DNA from: Gammaproteobacteria bacterium
Lineage (GTDB): Bacteria > Pseudomonadota > Gammaproteobacteria > Pseudomonadales > Azotimanducaceae
Direction of reading: 5' to 3'
Assembly: GCA_026707905.1 (NCBI GenBank)
Contig: JAPOVY010000130.1
Coordinates: forward strand, 1-42,670
Length of the DNA stretch: 42,670 nt
Part shown: positions 1-8,580 of the stretch, piece by piece
Position numbering within the stretch: position 1 is the stretch's first letter
Layout: each line of letters opens with the position of its first letter
Notes under the pieces: generated by a model
Told to the model about the DNA's origin: nothing
The model's input: the letters and a program-made list of their open reading frames with translations, nothing else
Database searches by the model: none
Translations under genes and position numbers: made by a program

Positions 1-468
1 TTCATCGATCCTGACAACGTGCATAAACCTTTTCTGACGTGCTGGTGCGCCCTCGATGACATGTCGCCTGCAAACGGCACGATTTCCGTGCTACCTCATG
101 ACGTCGTAGGAACGCGTAATCACGTTCTAGATCACGTAAGTGAGAAAGGCACGAATGATTTGGTCGGTTACCACGGCGATGAACCAGGCGTAGAAATCAA
201 CGTTCCGAAAGGCTCCGTGGTCGCGTTCTCGAGCACCAGTTTGCATCGCAGTAACGCTAATACCACCGATCGGCGCCGTCGTGCGTACCTCGCACAATAT
301 AGCTCAGAACCAATCTACAGTTCAAGTGGAAAACTCTGGTCCATGGCCGTACCGTTCGTGCGGGATGGGAACGTAATTTACGACCATGCCACCGATTTGC
401 AGAATCGCGATTTAGAACGGAGCCGTCTGCGAGAAGTGCAGCGAGCACGAGAAGTGGAGGCACCCTAA
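1..468 (+). CDS. Phytanoyl-CoA dioxygenase (PhyH) family protein, C-terminal part
   Basis: This is the C-terminal 155 codons of a gene whose start lies left of the window; the frame is open to base 1. It looks like a PhyH-type Fe(II)/2-oxoglutarate oxygenase, which hydroxylates a lipid-like or CoA-linked substrate in the cytosol. Visible are the core strand ending in CALDDMSPANG and a later SLHRSNANTTDRR stretch. In that stretch the His (bases 244-246) fits the distal iron ligand, and a following Arg would bind 2-oxoglutarate. The HxD half of the iron site must be upstream. The usual PGSH turn reads LPHD here. The stop is 2 bases before the CaiB-type gene, so the two are probably co-transcribed and may act on one substrate. 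The family call is fairly secure; the substrate is unknown. Confidence 0.8.
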   Translation, partial: FIDPDNVHKPFLTCWCALDDMSPANGTISVLPHDVVGTRNHVLDHVSEKGTNDLVGYHGDEPGVEINVPKGSVVAFSSTSLHRSNANTTDRRRRAYLAQYSSEPIYSSSGKLWSMAVPFVRDGNVIYDHATDLQNRDLERSRLREVQRAREVEAP

Positions 469-470
469 CC

Positions 471-1673
471 ATGCCGGGTCCACTTAACGGCGTCAAAGTT
501 CTCGATCTAACCTCGATTTATTCAGGACCGATCTGTGCGTCGATTCTCGGAGACCATGGCGCAGATGTGGTGAAGATTGAGGCACCAGAAGGCGATACCA
601 TGCGTGGCGGGGGTCGCTACGCTCAACACGGCGTACCTGGTCCGTTCGCCATGATGAATCGCAACAAACGATCGATGGTGCTCGATTTACGTAGTGACGC
701 AGGTAAGGAAGTGCTGCGCCGAATGCTCGAGCAGGCGGACGTAGTTGTAGAGAACTATCGACCCGGCGTCATGGAACGATTAGGTTTTGGCTGGGAACGG
801 TTACAAGCGATCAATGAGAAATTGATTTACGCTTCGATCAATGGAGTCGGTGCGGTCGGACCATACGCAAATCGTCGCGTATACGATGCTGTGATTCAAG
901 CGATTTCAGGTGTTGCCTCACTTCAGGCAGACCCTTCGGTTGAGGAACCTCAAATGATCAATACGCTGATTTGCGATAAGATCACTGCTATCACCGCTGC
1001 CCAAAATATCTCGTCGGCGTTGTATGCGCGCGAGCAGACCGGACGGGGACAGCACGTTCAGATATCGATGCTGGATTCCGCGCTGTTTTTTATGTGGCCT
1101 GACAGTATGGCGAGTTTTACGTTTGTAGGTAACGATTCGCCTCCTCGTTCGTATGGCAGTCATGCGTACTTCGTGAGAAAAACCAAGGACGGTTACATCG
1201 CCACGATGCCAGTAAAGAGAGGAGAGTGGCAAGGCTTGTTTGATGCTCTGGAGTTATCCAATCTGCTACTGGATGATCCACGCTTTTCGACCCCAATGGC
1301 TCGGCAAAAAAACAGCAAACTGTTTCAGACGATTCTGAACGATAGCTACCAGAAATTCACCACGAAAGAACTCGTTGCACGCTTGGAAGAGAATCAGGTT
1401 CCGTTCGCGGAAATCAACAGTCGCCCTGAAGTGATTGAAGACCCGCAAATCAAAGCGATGGGCGCGTTGATGGAATTCGATCATCCGTTAGGCGGACGAA
1501 TGCGGCAACCGCGTCCACCAGGGCGGTTCAGCGACACCGAGACTGATATCTTCCGATGCTCTCCAGAGTTAGGTGAACACGGTGCAGAGGTGCTTCGGGA
1601 ATACAGGTTTACCGAAGAGGAAATTCAAACGCTCTTCGATCAAGGGGTGATAGTTCCGTCGATCCCTCAATAG
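471..1673 (+). CDS. CaiB/BaiF (class III) CoA-transferase family protein
   Basis: The 400-residue product matches the family's usual length. Class III enzymes move CoA between carboxylic acids, or act as acyl-CoA racemases, in the cytosol. The N terminus (LNGVKVLDLTSIYSGP) and the segment GADVVKIEAPEGD are hallmark sequences. The MNRNKRSMVLDL and TGRGQHVQISMLDSAL blocks follow in the expected order. An Asp at residue 169 (LICDKIT) lies where formyl-CoA transferase carries its catalytic Asp169. The ATG start sits about 12 bases after a GGAGG, and the gene follows the PhyH stop by 2 bases. It ends 5 bases before the stop of convergent aroA. The context suggests CoA activation of an oxygenated acid. 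The exact donor and acceptor cannot be read from sequence. Confidence 0.9.
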   Translation: MPGPLNGVKVLDLTSIYSGPICASILGDHGADVVKIEAPEGDTMRGGGRYAQHGVPGPFAMMNRNKRSMVLDLRSDAGKEVLRRMLEQADVVVENYRPGVMERLGFGWERLQAINEKLIYASINGVGAVGPYANRRVYDAVIQAISGVASLQADPSVEEPQMINTLICDKITAITAAQNISSALYAREQTGRGQHVQISMLDSALFFMWPDSMASFTFVGNDSPPRSYGSHAYFVRKTKDGYIATMPVKRGEWQGLFDALELSNLLLDDPRFSTPMARQKNSKLFQTILNDSYQKFTTKELVARLEENQVPFAEINSRPEVIEDPQIKAMGALMEFDHPLGGRMRQPRPPGRFSDTETDIFRCSPELGEHGAEVLREYRFTEEEIQTLFDQGVIVPSIPQ

Positions 1674-1678
1674 ATCCA

Positions 1679-2971
1679 CTAAACGTACGCGAGACTCATG
1701 TCGCGCCAGAAGTCCGTGTAGGTCTTGTTGACGCACAATGGATCGTTGATCCGACAACCTGCTGTTTTCGACGCTAATACGGCAAGAGACATCGCCATTC
1801 GATGATCATCGTGGGTATCGAATTCCGTTGGTTTCGGGGTACCAGGCGAAATTCTGAGATAGTCGGATCCTTCTTCAGTTCGAATGCCTGCTCGACCTAG
1901 TTCACGCGCAGGACAAGCGATTCGGTCGCACTCCTTGTGACGCAACGTCGAAAGACCGGTTATCTCGATGGCATCTGGCAGGTAAGGACTCATTGCCATA
2001 AGGGTAGGGGCTGCGTCCGGCATTTCAGACATATCGACGGATCGGATCGACTTTAGTTGGGTAGGTCCTTGAATGGTCGTCCGGGAGTCCTGTTGTTCAA
2101 TGATCGCACCTAATCGCTCACAGATTTTCGTAAATGCGTTATCCGGTTGCCAGCTCGTACTACCAAGGTTCGTCAGGTGAACGGTACCGCCATGTAGCGT
2201 TGCGAGCGCCATGTGATATGTAGCAGAAGATGCGTCGCCTTCGATTTGAATATCCCCTCCTTGATACGTTTGTGGATCGATCTTGTAGTCTGCGTCGTCC
2301 TTAGATTTATGGATCACAACTCCGCGTTTTTCGATTTCTCCGATCGTTCCAGCAGCATACTGCGCGCTTGCAACTTGATCAAGTAAGTTGATCTCTAACC
2401 CGTTCCGGAACTTCGCTCCTGCGATTAGGAGTGCTGAAAGATATTGGCTCGACAGCGTTGGGTCGAGACGCGTGGACGAGTTATTCGTAGGTGCACTGTG
2501 AATCGTAATGGGTAATCTGCCATCGTTCGATTCGACCATACAACCTAAGAGCTTGATGGCATCCAGTAACGCGGCATTGGGTCGATTTGCAAGCGATACA
2601 TGTCCAGTGAAGCGTGTTTCGCCCCGTCTCAATGCAGCCGTTGCAAGCAACAAGCGCAACGAGACGCCACTCTGTCGGGCATCCAACTCGACATCATCAT
2701 CCAGATTAAAGTCCGGTGTGATATGTAGTCCATCAACGAGTGTTCCGACAAACTGCATACCAAGACGCTTGAGACAGTCAAGCATCGCATCGACGTCTTC
2801 ACATGGCGGTATTCCGAAGATCGTCGAATCTTCCGAAGCAAGTGCAGAAATCAGTAATTGCCGTAGTGCGATGCTCTTACTGCCTGGCAATTCGAGCTCG
2901 TACTCAAAGGGTGCTTCAATAGGCAATATGAGCTTCGACACGTCAACGAGGATGCGTAATGGTGCGAGCAA
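1679..2971 (-). CDS. aroA: 3-phosphoshikimate 1-carboxyvinyltransferase (EPSP synthase)
   Basis: EPSP synthase condenses phosphoenolpyruvate with shikimate-3-phosphate in the shikimate pathway. Seen in order are the LPGSKSIALR substrate loop near residue 29, SSQYLSALL, the MPDAAPTLM Asp motif, the RHKECDRIA Glu motif, DDHRMAMSLAVLA, and a Lys in VNKTYTDF near the end. At 430 residues the length is normal. The sequence is divergent: the usual KSxSNR reads KSIALR, and the RPMGR region reads RPNAA. The longest start is TTG at 2971 and GTG at 2941 is an alternative; neither has a convincing ribosome binding site, so the start is uncertain. The gene stands alone on the minus strand, convergent with the CoA-transferase gene and divergent from the acyl-CoA dehydrogenase. 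Confidence 0.88.
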   Translation of the reverse strand: MLAPLRILVDVSKLILPIEAPFEYELELPGSKSIALRQLLISALASEDSTIFGIPPCEDVDAMLDCLKRLGMQFVGTLVDGLHITPDFNLDDDVELDARQSGVSLRLLLATAALRRGETRFTGHVSLANRPNAALLDAIKLLGCMVESNDGRLPITIHSAPTNNSSTRLDPTLSSQYLSALLIAGAKFRNGLEINLLDQVASAQYAAGTIGEIEKRGVVIHKSKDDADYKIDPQTYQGGDIQIEGDASSATYHMALATLHGGTVHLTNLGSTSWQPDNAFTKICERLGAIIEQQDSRTTIQGPTQLKSIRSVDMSEMPDAAPTLMAMSPYLPDAIEITGLSTLRHKECDRIACPARELGRAGIRTEEGSDYLRISPGTPKPTEFDTHDDHRMAMSLAVLASKTAGCRINDPLCVNKTYTDFWRDMSLAYV

Positions 2972-3104
2972 TTGTAGAAATGGGCAGGCTCTTCATCTCA
3001 TCGCCACACTGAAAATATCAGTGTGAAACGAAGTCGATCAGGATCAGTTGGTTTCTCAACAATAAAATGACCCCGCCTAATTCATGCGAAATTGAGGGAT
3101 TGCC

Positions 3105-4382
3105 ATGGCCGAAGCTGCCATTCAACCAGACCTTGAAGCCGATTTAAACAATCTGACGATGAGCGCAGAGGCTGAACCGCTACTCGCTGCTGTCAAGACG
3201 TTCATTCAGAACGAGATCGCGCCACAGACCCCGGCCTTTCAACAAGCGGCCGCCGAACACGGTGATCGCTGGAGCCTATCACCGCGTCAGGAAGAGATCC
3301 TAGGAGGCTTGAAGGACAAGGCGAAGGGCAACGGTTTGTGGAATTTCTTCTTACCCGACGCAGAAACGGGAGAAGGGTTAAAGAACCTGGATTACGCCTA
3401 TATTGCAACGGAGCTTGGAAAGAACCCGATCGCTTCAGAGTGCTTGAATTGCAGTGCGCCTGATACTGGAAACATGGAGGTATTAGAGCGTTACGGAACT
3501 CATGAACAGAAAGAGCAATGGCTGAAGCCACTTCTAAACGGTGAAATTCGTTCTGCATATGGTATGACTGAACCGAATCTTGCCTCCTCTGATGCTAAAC
3601 AGATTGGGACACGTGCGGTACTTGAAGGCGACGAGTGGGTTATCAATGGCGAGAAGTTCTATATATCTGGTGCCGGTGATAAGCGTTGCAAGATCATGAT
3701 CTGTATGGTCAAAACCAGTCCGGATGCCGCACCACACCTTCAACAGAGCCAAATCCTCGTTCCACTGGATACACCAGGAGTCAATATCATCGAGCCGATG
3801 ACCGTGTTTGGTCACGATGACGCTCCTCATGGTCACATGCACATCAAACTGGAAGACGTGAGAGTTCCGAAGGAGAACATTCTTTTAGGTGAAGGCAGAG
3901 GTTTCGAGATTTCTCAAGGTAGATTAGGTCCGGGTCGGATTCATCACTGCATGCGATCAATCGGACAAGCTGAACGCGCACTCGAACTGTTTGTGACTCG
4001 AGGCATGTCGCGTGAAGCATTCGGCAAGACGTTGGTGCAGCTCGGTAAGAATCTCGAGTTGGTTTCGAGAGCGCGAATTGATATTGAAATGATGCGGCTG
4101 TTAGTCCTTAAAGCTGCGAAGGCGATGGATGTGCTCGGAAATCGTGAAGCACGCGTTTGGGTCCACATGATCAAAGCTGTCATTCCCGAACGGGTATGTA
4201 GGATCATTGATGAAGCGATTCAGATACACGGCGCATCTGGCGTTTCTCAGTGGACGCCGCTGGCTGGAATGTATACCGGTCAACGCACGCTTCGAATCGC
4301 TGACGGCCCGGACGAAGTCCATCATCTAGTTGTGGGACGAGCTGAATTGCGGAAATACGACGAGAATTACGGACGTGGGTAG
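3105..4382 (+). CDS. Acyl-CoA dehydrogenase family flavoprotein
   Basis: The product (425 residues) is a FAD enzyme that oxidises an acyl-CoA to the 2,3-enoyl-CoA. Visible are the N-terminal helical domain, the MTEPNLASSDA flavin/substrate motif near residue 150, and WVINGEKFYISGAGD. The C-terminal helical domain has REAFGKTLVQLGKN, the QIHGASGVSQWTPLA quartet helix, and RTLRIADGPDEVHH. This last motif is typical of the ACAD10/11-like branch rather than the short- or medium-chain branch, so a longer or branched substrate is likely; this is inference. The ATG start has GAGGG seven bases upstream. The gene is monocistronic as far as can be seen. It faces the beta-propeller dehydrogenase across a 362-base gap. 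Confidence 0.9.
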   Translation: MAEAAIQPDLEADLNNLTMSAEAEPLLAAVKTFIQNEIAPQTPAFQQAAAEHGDRWSLSPRQEEILGGLKDKAKGNGLWNFFLPDAETGEGLKNLDYAYIATELGKNPIASECLNCSAPDTGNMEVLERYGTHEQKEQWLKPLLNGEIRSAYGMTEPNLASSDAKQIGTRAVLEGDEWVINGEKFYISGAGDKRCKIMICMVKTSPDAAPHLQQSQILVPLDTPGVNIIEPMTVFGHDDAPHGHMHIKLEDVRVPKENILLGEGRGFEISQGRLGPGRIHHCMRSIGQAERALELFVTRGMSREAFGKTLVQLGKNLELVSRARIDIEMMRLLVLKAAKAMDVLGNREARVWVHMIKAVIPERVCRIIDEAIQIHGASGVSQWTPLAGMYTGQRTLRIADGPDEVHHLVVGRAELRKYDENYGRG

Positions 4383-4744
4383 TACCGAAAGCGCCGGATA
4401 GGTGACAGATTGATCAAGGCAGCAAAGCGGTAAACACCGAGTAGCGGATATCGTCAACGGAATTCTCGTAACGACAGGACGGCTCCATTTGAGCTAAGCC
4501 GTTTGTATGAAACGTACTACTGCAACGTAACGTCGTTTTACGATAGCGACTCCTGACATGACGCCGACCTTCGTTGTGTGAACCCGTCAATGTTCCTAAA
4601 AATGACGTTAGAACCGTCATTTTTCATGAATTATGACGGTAGTATCGTCAAAAATGGAGTTAGTTCATTGTGTAGCCGACATCGGAGCCGTGTTGGCGCA
4701 CATATCAGCAGTTCTTTTAATCTTCCTTTTTTTACTTTGTCCAC
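4383..4744. other. Convergent intergenic gap, no gene seen
   Basis: This 362-base gap lies between two stop codons. No convincing gene is visible; the open frames have atypical composition and no ribosome binding site. Its only clear structure is the pair of palindromes at 4598-4650, described separately. The flanking A and T runs of the first palindrome could also make it a weak bidirectional terminator for the two converging genes. Confidence 0.6.
4598..4650. promoter_or_regulatory. Pair of TGACG-N7-CGTCA palindromes 31 bp apart
   Basis: Site 1 is TGACGTTAGAACCGTCA (4603-4619) inside a longer perfect inverted repeat, AAAAATGACG/CGTCATTTTT (4598-4607 and 4615-4624). Site 2 is TGACGGTAGTATCGTCA (4634-4650). 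They agree at 14 of 17 positions and start exactly 31 bp apart, about three helical turns. A third pairing (CCGTCAT 4614-4620 with ATGACGG 4633-4639) bridges the two sites. This looks like a tandem dimeric-regulator operator, or a pair of overlapping hairpins ending converging transcripts. Which one cannot be decided from sequence. Confidence 0.5.
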
Positions 4745-6592
4745 TTATTCACTAATTGAAGGCAACTCAAACATCACCAGCACGTTACCTGGCATCTGGC
4801 CAAACATGTCGTAACCCGATAACACCATAACTTGATTACCTGCGACGGCAATACCAGGATTGTCAATCGAACCACCATGTGCCGCAGTCCCATTGATACC
4901 TTCAAACTCCTGCTTTGTATCGTAGCTCCAAAGGACCTCGCCATCTACTACGTTGAAAGCGAAAACTCGACCATCTAACGAACCTGCAAACGCTATATCG
5001 TTTGCGGCGGTTGGTGCAGCAGAAAACGCGTAATGCCAAGGACAACTAGGCCATTCTGTCATCGAGAAGGCACGTCTCATGCCACTGAATTCACATCCAC
5101 GTTCCGCTTCGTGAGACCATAGCAAGTCCCCGTTTTTCGTATCGAGTGCGAATACTCCCGGATTCGCGCCCTCGATAAACTCTGGGTCTGCTATCGGGAC
5201 TATGACAACATCGGCGATCACCGTCATGCCCCAATGTACACCACCGAGCGGCGAACCAGGCGACAGTTTTCGGTGCCATACAAGCTCGCCGTTGTCAGGA
5301 TTCAAAGCCCATACGTCACCAGATTTTTGACCGGCCAATACCAGGTCAATGCCCTCTGATGTGGTCGTTAAGATAGGTGAAGCACCAAAGTCAAAATCAA
5401 CGCCATCCTCCTTCGGACAGTTCGCACCCCGACGTCTGCCACAAGCCATATTCCACGCGTCGTTCTCCGTTCCCTGGAAAACCCATTTTTCCACACCGCT
5501 CGCAAGGTCGTAAGCGATAATCGCATCGGAGGTGTGTGTGGCAGGTGATGAAGTATTTTCTCCTGTACCTATATACAACTGGTTCCGCTTTGCGTCAATC
5601 GCTGGCGTCGTCCAGATTGGCGCACCAGATGGTCCTTGCATTTGCACACCGAGTTCGTTCTTGTATGTGGGTTTTGCTGGCTCGGTCGTACGCGCAGTCC
5701 AGCGAATGGACCAGTCAGCGAGACTCATCGCGTGTACGCCCCCGTGTGAGACGCAACACGGGTACATTGGATTCATAGCTAGTGCGACGTCAACCGCGGA
5801 GAGCGGGATATAGAGATCGCCGCCGTATGCTCGCTGAGATCCGGTGAGCATGGACTGTTGGAATATAGCAACATTTTCTCGGTGAACCAACGTGCCATCA
5901 ATTGCACGGACGACCACAATTTCCTTCGATGATAGTCCGACAGATATAACGGGGTCGCCATTTAGGTCGAACAGGTGGGCGGCGGTCCGAATTTGTGCTT
6001 CGGCATCGAAGAACCACTTAACACAACCGTTATCTCGGCTAATGGCGTAAAGCTTCCCCGTCGTATTTGGCAGGAAGATAGTGTCATTCGAAACTGCGGG
6101 ATAACCGCGCATCGTACGACTCTCGGGAACATCAAATACCCACTTAAGCTGAAGCGATCCGACGTTGCTTGAATCGATCGCACTCTCCGATTGAAATCGT
6201 GTGTTTTGTAAGTCGATACCCCAGTGCGGTATGAGAGATTCTGTTGATATCGGCTCATCATCATCGCAGCGTAACAGTTGATCTTCTTCACCTGGATCGG
6301 GTTGTCGCGTGGAGATGAATTCAGCGACTTCCTGTATCTCCGCTTCACTTAGTCCTTGTACGAACGGTGCCATAGCTCCCTGAGTAAGCGCATCTAGCAC
6401 TCGAGATTGGAAGTACTGTGCCATGGTGCGGCGATCCGGTACTTTAGGATCAGTTGGCTGATCATGACAGAGTGCACATTTCTCGTTGTAGAGTGTTCCA
6501 CCGTTGCCCGTTACGTTCAAAGCGAAGAACAAGCTTGTAAACAATGCGCCAGTGATGAACTTCGTCAGAAGTTCAGAACGTCGTTGAGTCAT
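4745..6592 (-). CDS. Exported cytochrome c / PQQ-type beta-propeller dehydrogenase
   Basis: The 615-residue protein starts with a signal-like segment (TKFITGALFTSLFFALNV). A small c-type cytochrome domain follows, with one haem motif CALCH near residue 38 and a distal Met likely in GAMAPF. The remainder is an eight-bladed beta-propeller with repeated W-docking motifs such as GKLYAISRDNGCVKWFF and GDVWALNPDNGELVW. This order matches polyvinyl-alcohol-dehydrogenase-like quinohaemoproteins, which oxidise alcohols in the periplasm and pass electrons to the haem. PQQ binding is inferred from the fold; I did not verify each PQQ ligand. The ATG start at 6592 is divergent from the crotonase at 6674, with 81 bases between for two promoters. 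Several Cys pairs (for example CGRRRGANC and CCVSHGG) could form disulphides. Confidence 0.82.
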   Translation of the reverse strand: MTQRRSELLTKFITGALFTSLFFALNVTGNGGTLYNEKCALCHDQPTDPKVPDRRTMAQYFQSRVLDALTQGAMAPFVQGLSEAEIQEVAEFISTRQPDPGEEDQLLRCDDDEPISTESLIPHWGIDLQNTRFQSESAIDSSNVGSLQLKWVFDVPESRTMRGYPAVSNDTIFLPNTTGKLYAISRDNGCVKWFFDAEAQIRTAAHLFDLNGDPVISVGLSSKEIVVVRAIDGTLVHRENVAIFQQSMLTGSQRAYGGDLYIPLSAVDVALAMNPMYPCCVSHGGVHAMSLADWSIRWTARTTEPAKPTYKNELGVQMQGPSGAPIWTTPAIDAKRNQLYIGTGENTSSPATHTSDAIIAYDLASGVEKWVFQGTENDAWNMACGRRRGANCPKEDGVDFDFGASPILTTTSEGIDLVLAGQKSGDVWALNPDNGELVWHRKLSPGSPLGGVHWGMTVIADVVIVPIADPEFIEGANPGVFALDTKNGDLLWSHEAERGCEFSGMRRAFSMTEWPSCPWHYAFSAAPTAANDIAFAGSLDGRVFAFNVVDGEVLWSYDTKQEFEGINGTAAHGGSIDNPGIAVAGNQVMVLSGYDMFGQMPGNVLVMFELPSISE

Positions 6593-6673
6593 CTGTCAGT
6601 TAATAATCGATCTGGTTGGCAGAAACGGACACGACAATAAAATCCTAGATTCGTTTTATATTGAGACTGCATT

Positions 6674-7585
6674 ATGGGCGAATTTGACAGCATCCTTTAC
6701 GAAGTCGAAGATGGTCGCGCACGAATAACACTCAATCGACCCGAAAAACTGAACGCACTCACGCTGAAGCTGCAATCGGAACTCAATGAAGCACTTTGGG
6801 AAGCGGACAACAATCGAGCTGTTCATTGCGTAATTTTGCGCGGGTCTGGTCGCGCGTTTTCGGCAGGTTACGATCTTACTGGCGCAGACGGCAACATTCC
6901 CGTATCAAGGATCCAATCAGAGGAGAACGAATATAGAGGTGGTAGAAGCATCGATGACGATGCGTGGCAGCTCGAGCGCAGTCAACGATATCGAATGGCG
7001 ATATTTGATATGCATAAGCCGGTTATTGCTCAGTTGCACGGATACTGTCTTGCCGGTGGGACCGACGTTGCTCTCATGTGCGACATGATCATTGCCGCGG
7101 AGGACACGCTCATTGGTTTCCCACCCGCTCGGGACTTAGGCGCATTACCAAACAACATGTGGATTTACCACGTTGGACCTCAATGGGCGAAACGCCTGAA
7201 TCTCACGGGTGACTACATCACAGGAAAGGAAGCACAACAAATCGGTCTCGTAATGAAGGCTGTACCGAGTGAGTACCTAGAGAATGAGGTCGAACAGTTA
7301 GCGGATCGTTTAGCTCTCATTGACCCGGATCTACTTTCGACGAACAAACGCATCATCAATATGGCGCTTGAGCTTATGGGCGCTCGAACTCTTCAACGCA
7401 TGGCGAGCGAAAACGATGTCAGAGGGCACAACACGCGGGCAGCTGATGGATTTCGAAGGTCGGTCGCTGAATTCGGTTTGCGTGACACCTTACGTAACCG
7501 TGACGGAAAGTTCGGAGACGGTCGAGTCCGTGTTAACGGACCTGAGTTACGCGATGATGAGGGCAATCTGAAACCTCTTGAGTAG
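6674..7585 (+). CDS. Enoyl-CoA hydratase/isomerase (crotonase) family protein
   Basis: The 303-residue cytosolic protein has the crotonase fold. RITLNRPEKLNALT is near residue 18, GRAFSAGYDLTGA forms the first oxyanion-hole strand, and HGYCLAGGTDVALMCD the second. The usual catalytic-Glu block (PEINLG in true hydratases) is replaced by IGFPPARDLGALP. This is a known crotonase subgroup pattern and makes a simple syn-hydratase role doubtful. A longer C-terminal tail (EFGLRDTLRNRDGKFGD) extends past the trimerisation helices. The ATG start has a weak GAG upstream. The gene precedes livH by 104 bases on the same strand, so it probably belongs to the uptake/CoA operon. The reaction is unassigned. 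Confidence 0.85.
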   Translation: MGEFDSILYEVEDGRARITLNRPEKLNALTLKLQSELNEALWEADNNRAVHCVILRGSGRAFSAGYDLTGADGNIPVSRIQSEENEYRGGRSIDDDAWQLERSQRYRMAIFDMHKPVIAQLHGYCLAGGTDVALMCDMIIAAEDTLIGFPPARDLGALPNNMWIYHVGPQWAKRLNLTGDYITGKEAQQIGLVMKAVPSEYLENEVEQLADRLALIDPDLLSTNKRIINMALELMGARTLQRMASENDVRGHNTRAADGFRRSVAEFGLRDTLRNRDGKFGDGRVRVNGPELRDDEGNLKPLE

Positions 7586-7596
7586 TGTACGCCGAT

Positions 7597-7619
7597 ACAA
7601 ATCAGCACCAGAGATTTGT
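7597..7619 (+). other. Stem-loop between crotonase gene and livH
   Basis: A perfect 7-bp inverted repeat, ACAAATC (7597-7603) and GATTTGT (7613-7619), encloses a 9-base loop 11 bases after the crotonase stop. No T-run follows, so it is not a typical terminator. It could be an mRNA processing or stability element in a polycistronic transcript, or chance. Confidence 0.3.
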
Positions 7620-7689
7620 GACTATCTGAAGCCGATAATTCGCCCGCGTCATAGTACGCTTACATGATCTCACACTGAAGAGTCCTTAC

Positions 7690-8580
7690 TTGGATTTGAT
7701 CAGCTTGGGCACGTTCGTCCAGCTACTCGTCACCGGTATTTCGCATGGCTGCCTCTATGGCCTAGTTGCCTTAGGGTTCGTGCTGATCTACAGAGCCACC
7801 GAAATGATCAATTTCGCTCAAGGCGACATCATGATGTGGGGCGCGTTTATCGCGTTCACACTCGCTAGTTATTTTGGGTTGAGTTATCTACCAGTCGTAA
7901 TCCTCACGATTTTCGTGATGGCGCTATTCGGTCTACTTCTAGAACGAACGATCATTCGCCCAATGATCGGTGAACCGCCGTTCGCAGTATTGATGCTTAC
8001 CATCGGCTTAGGGTTTGTATTGCGCGCGATCGCAGGGATGATCTGGGGTCATGACGAGAAAGAGTTCGATACGCCGTACTCGATCGACCCGTTGATTCTC
8101 GGACAGGTCTCATTGGACTACGAGCAGCTAGTCGTCGTAGGCTGCACGATTCTGTTGTGCTTAACGCTCTATGTCTTCTTGCGATTCACTCGATTCGGAA
8201 TTGCCATGCAGGCAGCATCACAGAACCAACTTGCCGCGGCGTACGTCGGAATCCCGGTCAAGAACGTCGTTGCCATCACCTGGTGCCTATCAGCGGCTAT
8301 TGCCGCTGTCGCTGCACTGTTAGTTGCGCCGTTGCAATTGATCTATCCTGGCATTGGGTTTGTTGTAGGAATCAAGGCGTTCGTAGCCGCGATTGTCGGT
8401 GGGTTTGGTAGCCTTGCAGGTGCGCTCATCGGTGGGATCTGTATCGGCATTGTTGAGCAATTCGTTGGCTATGCATTCGAAGGGGCATATGGCGAGACGT
8501 CAGTTTACGTCCTGCTTCTACTTATGCTATTGGTACGACCGCAGGGCTTAATCGCAACACTTCAACGGAAGAAAGTCTGA
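7690..8580 (+). CDS. livH: Branched-chain-amino-acid-type ABC transporter permease LivH
   Basis: This 296-residue inner-membrane permease has about eight hydrophobic segments. It carries the family signatures GISHGCLYGLVALGFVLIY and FAQGDIMMWGAF near the N terminus, and AIVGGFGSLAGALIGG in the cytoplasmic coupling loop near residue 240. It is one half of the membrane channel of a hydrophobic amino acid/organic acid uptake (HAAT) transporter. No ATG is available in frame. TTG at 7690 is the likely start, with AAGAG about 10 bases upstream. The last base of its stop codon is the first base of livM's ATG, indicating translational coupling. The neighbouring CoA ligase suggests the cargo may be a carboxylic acid rather than an amino acid. 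Confidence 0.9.
   Translation: MDLISLGTFVQLLVTGISHGCLYGLVALGFVLIYRATEMINFAQGDIMMWGAFIAFTLASYFGLSYLPVVILTIFVMALFGLLLERTIIRPMIGEPPFAVLMLTIGLGFVLRAIAGMIWGHDEKEFDTPYSIDPLILGQVSLDYEQLVVVGCTILLCLTLYVFLRFTRFGIAMQAASQNQLAAAYVGIPVKNVVAITWCLSAAIAAVAALLVAPLQLIYPGIGFVVGIKAFVAAIVGGFGSLAGALIGGICIGIVEQFVGYAFEGAYGETSVYVLLLLMLLVRPQGLIATLQRKKV

Noticed and set aside
2508-3026. 172-codon plus-strand open frame opposite aroA
   Set aside because: It is antisense to a conserved gene over most of its length, has no recognised motif, and is rich in Ser as expected of a shadow frame.
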